This document shows, in pieces, positions 1 to 3,082 of a stretch of 5,704 nucleotides of DNA. Positions within the stretch are counted from its first letter, which is position 1; every line of letters begins with the position of its first letter. The DNA comes from Nitrosopumilaceae archaeon (GTDB lineage Archaea; Thermoproteota; Nitrososphaeria; Nitrososphaerales; Nitrosopumilaceae): contig RKRU01000149.1 in NCBI GenBank assembly GCA_007571225.1, forward strand, positions 1 through 5,704. The letters run 5' to 3'. A model generated the notes under the pieces. The model worked only from the letters and a program-made list of their open reading frames with translations. It had not been told where the DNA came from and made no database searches. The position numbers and the translations under genes are program-made.

Positions 1-564
1 TGCTTTGCTACGTAGAATTTTTTGTCTATCCTGTCTGGCTTGTAGTTGTGCTTTGTCCGTTTCATTCAGTGAGTTTAGTGTGATTATGTTATTTTCATAT
101 CTCTTAATCTCGTATAGCTCTATTGGCAGACCTTGATATCCACTTGCCCGCTTTTGATATGTGGTAAATCTGGGACTGATAAAAATTACTCGTATTTTAT
201 CCCAATCAAAATAATCCATACCCCGAGATACTCCAAACGTTTCGTTATACAGCAATACAAATTCTGCTTTCCTGTCTATTAGAACCTGATAATAGCTGAT
301 GCCCTGATCTATCAAGCTATCTTTTTTCACATTCTTGTATTCGATTATTACAAATTGTCTCTTGTCCTTATCAAACGCGATGGTGTCTGGTCTTAGATCC
401 TCGATTTTGTATTCTGTTTTTACGAACAATACGCCTGGAAATACGGTGGTTAGATTTTTTTCAATTAGGTTCTGTAGTGTTTTCTCATAGTCTGTAAATT
501 TTCTGTTCGTGGACTGCTCTTTAATCTCATTTAACTGGTTAGTGTTAAGTTGAAAAATACGCAT
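1..564 (-). CDS. PD-(D/E)XK nuclease-like protein (NucS-like/DUF5655-associated type), 3' end outside window
   Basis: The minus frame is open from an ATG at 564 down to the window edge, giving 188 residues. The N-terminus (MRIFQL) and the 'EKTLQNLIEKNL' helix near residues 27-38 resemble proteins with an N-terminal NucS-like restriction-endonuclease fold and a C-terminal DUF5655 domain. The nuclease signature is visible: RPDTIAFD with Asp60, then VIIEYKN with Glu75 and Lys77, i.e. a D...E-x-K site, followed by a helix with Asp86-Gln87 (LIDQGISYY). Residues about 125-160 (RVIFISPRFTTYQK, LPIELYEIKRYENN) also match my memory of this family. Members are usually about 300 residues, so roughly 110-130 residues, including any DUF5655 domain, should lie left of position 1. 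Substrate and role are unknown; DNA cleavage is inferred from the fold. The gene is AT-rich (37% GC over 1-240), unlike the right side of the window, which suggests transfer. No clear promoter was seen; ATTAAT at 591-596 is a weak TATA candidate. Confidence 0.85.
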   Translation of the reverse strand, partial: MRIFQLNTNQLNEIKEQSTNRKFTDYEKTLQNLIEKNLTTVFPGVLFVKTEYKIEDLRPDTIAFDKDKRQFVIIEYKNVKKDSLIDQGISYYQVLIDRKAEFVLLYNETFGVSRGMDYFDWDKIRVIFISPRFTTYQKRASGYQGLPIELYEIKRYENNIITLNSLNETDKAQLQARQDRQKILRSKA

Positions 565-690
565 ATGGTGCTTTTGTGTTTTGCGTGTAGATTAATGTAT
601 CTGTATGACTTCACATGTCCTGCCTAGCACAAAAATGACTGTGAAGAAGAACTCTGGTGGTGCACGGGGTTTTTCAGTCGTGTCTGGGCG

Positions 691-730
691 CATATGAAAG
701 GGCTGCTAGATCCATATGAAAGGACTGGTA
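691..730. repeat. two-copy direct repeat, 22-bp period
   Basis: CATATGAAAGG occurs at 691-701 and 713-723. The similarity extends to 18 bp (691-708 and 713-730) with two mismatches (CATATGAAAGG, R, CTG, S, TA). The 22-bp period is close to two helical turns, so the copies would face the same side of the DNA, as expected of a paired regulator site. No partner protein can be named. Confidence 0.6.
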
Positions 731-819
731 AAGCGATACATGGAGCGTAAATCTATTACGTGTTTGAGTCAGGTGGTACTATCGCGCGTTTTACTTGCCT
801 AGATCTGTACGGTGCAATT

Positions 820-829
820 ATTGTACAAT
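820..829. repeat. 10-bp perfect palindrome ATTGTACAAT
   Basis: ATTGTACAAT equals its own reverse complement and lies about 100 bp upstream of the 53-codon zinc-ribbon gene. It could be a dimeric regulator half-site pair, but a single 10-bp palindrome in this much intergenic DNA may also be chance. Confidence 0.25.
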
Positions 830-898
830 CGGTGGCTATTCAGACAACTTGAAGACTCCCAAGTTACGCCCGTGCGGCGTATCTGCGGCCCCGACAAT

Positions 899-907
899 AC
901 ATTTAAC
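899..907 (+). promoter_or_regulatory. TATA-like box of the 53-codon zinc-ribbon gene
   Basis: ACATTTAAC is centred about 29 nt before the ATG at 933. The same ATTTAA core occurs at a similar distance before the tRNA (1473-1480) and before the membrane-protein gene (2875-2882). The spacing predicts a transcript with a leader of only a few nucleotides. Confidence 0.5.
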
Positions 908-932
908 ACATATGTAACAAGCACAACTAGCT

Positions 933-1094
933 ATGAATCGCAGTCATAATAATAATAATAATGATGGTGATGGTGATGGTGCGATCAACTGCCCCCGGTG
1001 TAACTATACAATGGTGGACTTGCAGGCTTGTCACATGTTCTGCAACAACTGCGGCGCGCATCTTGACTGCTCGGACAAGGGCAGCTATTGGTAG
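933..1094 (+). CDS. small zinc-ribbon protein, 53 aa
   Basis: The frame starts at ATG 933 and ends at TAG 1092-1094. The product begins MNRSH, has a low-complexity linker of five Asn and three Asp-Gly pairs (residues 6-16), then a compact Cys-rich domain: Cys20-x2-Cys23 (CPRC), Cys33-His34, Cys37-x2-Cys40 (CNNC) and Cys46, ending CSDKGSYW. Two CxxC knuckles about 14 residues apart form a zinc ribbon; Cys33, His34, His43 and Cys46 are extra possible ligands. The domain resembles short archaeal Cys-rich proteins of the form 'CPKCxYTMVD...CxxCG...CSDKG', but I know no experimental function for them. Nucleic-acid or protein binding is the usual role of such ribbons and is inference here. The start is supported by a TATA-like box 29 nt upstream. 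The linker is encoded by perfect AAT and GATGGT repeats. The last codons (GSYW and stop) are repeated 63 nt downstream. Confidence 0.8.
   Translation: MNRSHNNNNNDGDGDGAINCPRCNYTMVDLQACHMFCNNCGAHLDCSDKGSYW
948..980 (+). repeat. in-frame microsatellite (AAT)5-(GATGGT)3
   Basis: Five AAT codons (948-962) are followed by three GAT-GGT pairs (963-980), encoding N5(DG)3 between the N-terminus and the zinc ribbon. Both units are multiples of three, so slippage would change linker length without shifting the frame. Confidence 0.9.
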
Positions 1095-1159
1095 CAGCAA
1101 CATGCCTAGCTGATCCTGCGTGAAAATAATTCTCGTCTGTTGAGCAGCTATTGGTAGCA
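1081..1159 (+). repeat. 16-bp direct repeat duplicating the 3' end of the zinc-ribbon gene
   Basis: GCAGCTATTGGTAGCA occurs at 1081-1096 and again at 1144-1159, exactly 63 nt (21 codons) later and in the same frame. The first copy carries the last codons of the zinc-ribbon gene (SYW and stop). Similarity resumes further on: AGCAGCAACATGCCT after copy one and AGCAGCAACACACCT after copy two, where the second has extra CAG/CAA triplets. This looks like a short local duplication followed by triplet growth. Confidence 0.7.
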
Positions 1160-1269
1160 ACAGAAGCAGCAGCAGCAACACACCTGACATTCTGCCGGTG
1201 CGGCCTACAGATCCAACAGGGAGGAGTATGCAAATGTTTGTTCATATGATTGTAAAATAGGTGGACGAG

Positions 1270-1287
1270 GGCCTGCCACTACAGGCC
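1270..1287 (-). terminator. small hairpin over the stop codon of the 57-aa gene
   Basis: GGCCTG (1270-1275) and CAGGCC (1282-1287) form a perfect 6-bp stem with a 6-nt loop that contains the minus-strand stop codon (1279-1281). About 12 nt further in the minus direction is a short T-rich run (TATTTTA, 1252-1258). This could mark transcript 3'-end formation, but the T run is weak. Confidence 0.3.
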
Positions 1288-1452
1288 GGGTCTGTCCGGA
1301 ATGTAGTCTGTGGCCATGTTGACTGCCAAGTCCTTCATAATCTCAAGATACTCCTCGTACCCCTTCTCGAATCCGCAGTGGGGACATCTTACGCTTGTAA
1401 TCTCGTCGTCTAGTGTGGCGACGCCACTACACTCGGGACACTTTGCGTTCAT
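1279..1452 (-). CDS. small zinc-ribbon protein, 57 aa
   Basis: The product has one zinc ribbon built from two knuckles, Cys5-x2-Cys8 (CPEC) and Cys23-x2-Cys26 (CPHCG), 14 residues apart, followed by an acidic helix-prone tail (GYEEYLEIMKDLAVNMA) and the end DYIPDRPGL. I do not recognise a characterised family; such one-ribbon proteins often bind nucleic acids or act as small adaptors, which is inference. I chose ATG 1452: a TTG 15 nt upstream (1467) would add five residues, but the AT-rich box at 1473-1480 lies about 24 nt before 1452, the usual distance for a leaderless archaeal transcript, and only about 9 nt before 1467. The gene is divergent from the tRNA gene and appears to share that box with it. 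A small hairpin spans its stop codon. Confidence 0.75.
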   Translation of the reverse strand: MNAKCPECSGVATLDDEITSVRCPHCGFEKGYEEYLEIMKDLAVNMATDYIPDRPGL

Positions 1453-1472
1453 GAACTGCCATGGCAACCAAG

Positions 1473-1480
1473 ATATTTAA
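1473..1480. promoter_or_regulatory. shared TATA-like box between 57-aa gene and tRNA-Gly
   Basis: ATATTTAA on the plus strand (TTAAATAT on the minus strand) is the only AT-rich block in the 52-bp gap between the two divergent genes. It is centred about 28 nt before the tRNA 5' end (1505) and about 24 nt before the ATG of the 57-aa gene (1452), so its near-symmetry allows use in both directions. Confidence 0.5.
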
Positions 1481-1504
1481 TCGTAGACGGTAAAGGGATG
1501 ACAT

Positions 1505-1578
1505 GCGGAGTTAGTTTAGCCCGGTATGACGTCAGCTTCCCAAGCTGAAGGCCGCGGGTTCGAATCCCGCACTCCGCA
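1505..1578 (+). tRNA. tRNA-Gly (anticodon CCC)
   Basis: The cloverleaf can be folded by eye. The acceptor stem is GCGGAGT (1505-1511) with ACTCCGC (1571-1577), discriminator A at 1578. The D arm spans 1514-1530 with GG at 1523-1524. The anticodon stem is TCAGC/GCTGA with loop TTCCCAA (1537-1543), anticodon CCC at 1539-1541. The variable region is AGGCC. The T arm is GCGGG, TTCGAAT, CCCGC. Anticodon CCC reads GGG, hence glycine. There is no intron and no encoded CCA (the next bases are CC), so CCA would be added enzymatically. I found no second copy of its 3' end in the window, so there is no visible integration footprint. Confidence 0.95.
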
Positions 1579-1602
1579 CCTGTAATCTACATGGCAAACT
1601 GT

Positions 1603-1625
1603 CCACACGGTAAGCTGCCGTATGG
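1603..1625. repeat. hairpin downstream of tRNA-Gly
   Basis: CCACACGG (1603-1610) and CCGTATGG (1618-1625) form an 8-bp stem with one C-A mismatch around the loop TAAGCTG. It begins 25 nt after the tRNA and could affect 3' processing or termination. No T-run follows, so I do not call it a terminator. A perfect 10-bp palindrome, CGGCTAGCCG, follows at 1627-1636. Confidence 0.4.
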
Positions 1626-1628
1626 TCG

Positions 1629-1700
1629 GCTAGCCGCACAGCTTCCTTGACACATCCCTCACCGCACCCCGCAGTCAGAGGCGCCATTCAGAGACCTCTT
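1629..1700 (-). pseudogene. decayed partial copy of the 3' end of the C39/TPR gene
   Basis: Bases 1629-1648 match 1803-1822, the end of the C39/TPR gene, at 19 of 20 positions. Read on the minus strand, the segment encodes RSLNGASD, then after a 2-nt insertion next to position 1674, RGAVRDVSRKLCG and stop. The intact gene ends RNLPGAPD then RGAMEKAIRELCG and stop: 7 of the last 13 residues are identical, and the L-x-G-A-x-D pattern before them is also kept. The copy has no start and is frameshifted, so it is a relic. Similarity fades beyond about 1700, where the GTTTACG element begins. Confidence 0.7.
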
Positions 1701-1707
1701 GCTAGGT

Positions 1708-1800
1708 ACTGTTTACGTCCAGCGTAAACAATTTACCAAATTTGTGCCTAGAATCAGTCATTCAGGCGTGGAGGGCGTAAACGGTTACGACGTAAACAGT
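1708..1800. repeat. GTTTACG/CGTAAAC inverted-repeat element
   Basis: ACTGTTTACGTC (1708-1719) is the exact reverse complement of GACGTAAACAGT (1789-1800), a 12-bp inverted repeat with a 69-nt spacer. Nested inside is a perfect hairpin, TGTTTACG (1710-1717) with CGTAAACA (1723-1730) around loop TCCAG. The 7-mer CGTAAAC appears at 1723, 1776 and 1791, and inverted at 1711. The outer flanks are also roughly symmetric (GCTAG at 1701, CTAGC at 1804). The element fills the gap between the intact 3' end of the C39/TPR gene and its decayed copy. It could be a protein-binding cluster, a transcript 3'-end structure, or a tiny mobile-element remnant. Confidence 0.65.
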
Positions 1801-1803
1801 TAG

Positions 1804-2778
1804 CTAGCCGCACAGCTCCCTTATCGCCTTCTCCATTGCGCCCCTGTCGGGTGCTCCGGGCAGATTGCGCAGGTACGTCCTGAGGTCATCGACCGCCCCG
1901 TCTGCGTTATTCTGCTTCTCCCGTAGGTACGCGCGGTTCTTGTAGATGCGGGCAGACCTCTTTGGGTTTATCGCTATTGCCTGCGTATAGCACGACTCTG
2001 CCTCTGCGAACCTTGAGTTTTTGAGGTGATAGTTGCCAAGACCGTTGTATGCTAGGTATGCGCGGCTGTTTGCCTGTATGCATCTGTTGTAGTATCTGGC
2101 GCATTCCGAACTGTTCTGTTCGTTTAACAGTCCTCCGAGCATCTGCAGCGCGGCCGGATTCTCTGGGTCTAGGCGCAACGCCTCTTGCAGCAGTGTCGAC
2201 GCGCCCTGTTTGTCGTTTAATATGATAGACCGTTCTGCATCAAAGCAGAGACGGCAGGCCTCTGATACTGCCGGGGCGCTTGCAGGCAGGGACGACATTA
2301 CATCTGCCGGCGCAACTAGTATCATCAGGCGGCCCTCCTCTGACCACCCCTGCTCAAAGACATCTGTAGGTATCACCCCCTCCTGCTGCACCCCCTCCTC
2401 CTCGGTTCCAGTCTGGACATAGTGGAATATACTATCTTCGTCGTACCCGGAGACCACTGATGCGTGCTGTGTAATTTCGGGTACGCCGGGAACCCCTGGA
2501 AGGATGACTATTGGGGGGATGCCCACATCTATGGCAGTCTTTAGGGTCTGTACTGTGGCGCGGGTTACCACACATGGCAGGCCGTACCTTGTGGCAAGCT
2601 CGATGCCCTCGATCATGATGCTGCCTGCAAACCCCGCATACCTCCTTGATACATCTAAGGCCTCCTTCATGGGGAGCTGGACATTCCAGTATCTGGATAC
2701 CACATTGATGGGCAGCGGCAAGCATGTGGCCTCTTCATCTACGAGCGGCAGAAACAGTACGTGATCCTCCTCGGACAT
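1804..2778 (-). CDS. C39-peptidase-like protein with C-terminal TPR repeats, 324 aa
   Basis: The N-terminal half (about residues 10-160) fits the C39-like papain-fold peptidase pattern. 'CLPLPINVVSRYW' from Cys19 aligns without gaps to the family's 'CGPAALxMVLRYW' nucleophile helix. 'GLPCVVTRATVQTLKTAIDVGIPPIVIL' is typical of the middle of the domain (residues 66-93). 'HASVVSGYDED' with His105 corresponds to the 'HYVVVVGYD' strand. After a linker, residues about 175-310 contain TPR-like helical pairs, clearest at 177-210 (ERSIILNDK...LRLDPENP) and 242-275 (NGLGNYHLKNSRFAEAESC...AINPK). The layout matches known bacterial C39-plus-TPR proteins. There is no signal peptide or membrane segment, so it is probably cytoplasmic. 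The Gly after the Cys is replaced by Leu, no Gln precedes the Cys, and no Asp/Asn lies at residues 116-140 until Asp139, so activity is doubtful. The ATG at 2778 has a TATA-like box 26 nt upstream. The gene is divergent from the membrane-protein gene, and its 3' end is duplicated downstream. Confidence 0.8.
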   Translation of the reverse strand: MSEEDHVLFLPLVDEEATCLPLPINVVSRYWNVQLPMKEALDVSRRYAGFAGSIMIEGIELATRYGLPCVVTRATVQTLKTAIDVGIPPIVILPGVPGVPEITQHASVVSGYDEDSIFHYVQTGTEEEGVQQEGVIPTDVFEQGWSEEGRLMILVAPADVMSSLPASAPAVSEACRLCFDAERSIILNDKQGASTLLQEALRLDPENPAALQMLGGLLNEQNSSECARYYNRCIQANSRAYLAYNGLGNYHLKNSRFAEAESCYTQAIAINPKRSARIYKNRAYLREKQNNADGAVDDLRTYLRNLPGAPDRGAMEKAIRELCG

Positions 2779-2798
2779 GATATAGCAAGGTTACAGAG

Positions 2799-2808
2799 TT
2801 ATTAAAAC
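2799..2808 (-). promoter_or_regulatory. TATA-like box of the C39/TPR gene
   Basis: Read on the minus strand the box is GTTTTAATAA, centred about 26 nt before the ATG at 2778. That is the spacing expected for a leaderless archaeal transcript. Confidence 0.55.
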
Positions 2809-2874
2809 CAAGGTGCTGTATGCGTACGGGCCGCGCGGCGATTGTTGGTTCGGCCGCGACATCCATTGAAGAAG

Positions 2875-2882
2875 ATATTTAA
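2875..2882 (+). promoter_or_regulatory. TATA-like box of the membrane-protein/lhr pair
   Basis: ATATTTAA is centred about 30 nt before ATG 2909 and has the same core as the box at 1473-1480. It predicts transcription starting near 2904-2906, which rules out the in-frame GTG at 2888 as the translation start. Between this box and the divergent one at 2799-2808 lies a GC-rich spacer with the palindrome CCGCGCGG. Confidence 0.55.
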
Positions 2883-2908
2883 CACCTGTGAGCCAATCTA
2901 ATAGAGGA

Positions 2909-3082
2909 ATGGCGGGAATATTTGATTATATACCAATCATCTGCACCGTCATGTTTGCCGCCGGAATAGTTGGGGCGATTCTATATGACCGAATCGGATC
3001 AGACCCGTACAGGAGACAGCAGCGTAACAGATCAGGGGAGCAGTCGGGAAGCACAGCAACAGCAGCAGAACCCGGTTCTTGA
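2909..3082 (+). CDS. small single-pass membrane protein, 57 aa
   Basis: From ATG 2909 the product starts MAGIFDY, has one hydrophobic segment at about residues 8-26 (IPIICTVMFAAGIVGAILY), then a basic stretch (DPYRRQQRNR) and a Ser/Thr/Ala-rich tail ending EPGS. By the positive-inside rule the C-terminal tail should be cytoplasmic. The frame can be extended to a GTG at 2888, but that lies only about 9 nt after the TATA-like box, so ATG 2909 is preferred. GAGG sits almost directly against this ATG, too close for a normal Shine-Dalgarno site. The last 98 nt overlap the start of the lhr-like frame, which makes co-transcription likely. I do not recognise the family. The overlapped tail is the least protein-like part, so its exact end would shift if there were a sequencing error here. 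Confidence 0.6.
   Translation: MAGIFDYIPIICTVMFAAGIVGAILYDRIGSDPYRRQQRNRSGEQSGSTATAAEPGS
2924..2933 (+). promoter_or_regulatory. possible internal TATA box for the helicase gene
   Basis: GATTATATAC lies inside the membrane-protein gene. Transcription about 26 nt downstream (near 2955) would give the helicase its own message with a leader of roughly 30 nt. The residues encoded here also explain the bases, so this is only a candidate. Confidence 0.2.

Larger units (their letters stand above)
565..932. other. intergenic region without a convincing gene
   Basis: These 368 bases separate the AT-rich nuclease gene from the first zinc-ribbon gene. I found no ORF with recognisable protein character; the only plus-strand ATG frame I followed (from 635) ends after 20 codons and has no suitable TATA box. 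The region holds a two-copy direct repeat (691-730), a perfect 10-bp palindrome ATTGTACAAT (820-829), and at its right end the TATA-like box of the following gene. Base composition rises here from AT-rich to the higher GC of the rest of the window, so it probably contains the boundary of the imported segment. Confidence 0.6.

Noticed and set aside
635..697. Plus-strand mini-frame of 20 codons beginning MTVKKN
   Set aside because: It is too short, has no suitable TATA-like box and no recognisable feature.
691..730. CRISPR-like repeat
   Set aside because: There are only two short copies separated by 4 bp, with no spacers and no cas genes.
927..1190. Minus-strand frame of 87 codons starting MSGVLLLLLLLLP and containing a run of Ile
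   Set aside because: Its composition comes from reading the CAG, AAT and GATGGT repeats backwards, and it is antisense to the zinc-ribbon gene, which has a promoter and clear Cys motifs.
985..1245. Minus-strand frame of 86 codons, partly Cys-rich
   Set aside because: It is antisense to the zinc-ribbon gene, lacks spaced CxxC pairs, and has no promoter-like box upstream.
1505..1578. tRNA-Gly as an attachment site for the AT-rich segment
   Set aside because: No second copy of the tRNA 3' end was found within the window, and no integrase is visible.
2432..2764. Open frames on both strands inside the C39/TPR gene
   Set aside because: They are shadows of the 324-codon gene, which shows C39 and TPR patterns in its own frame.
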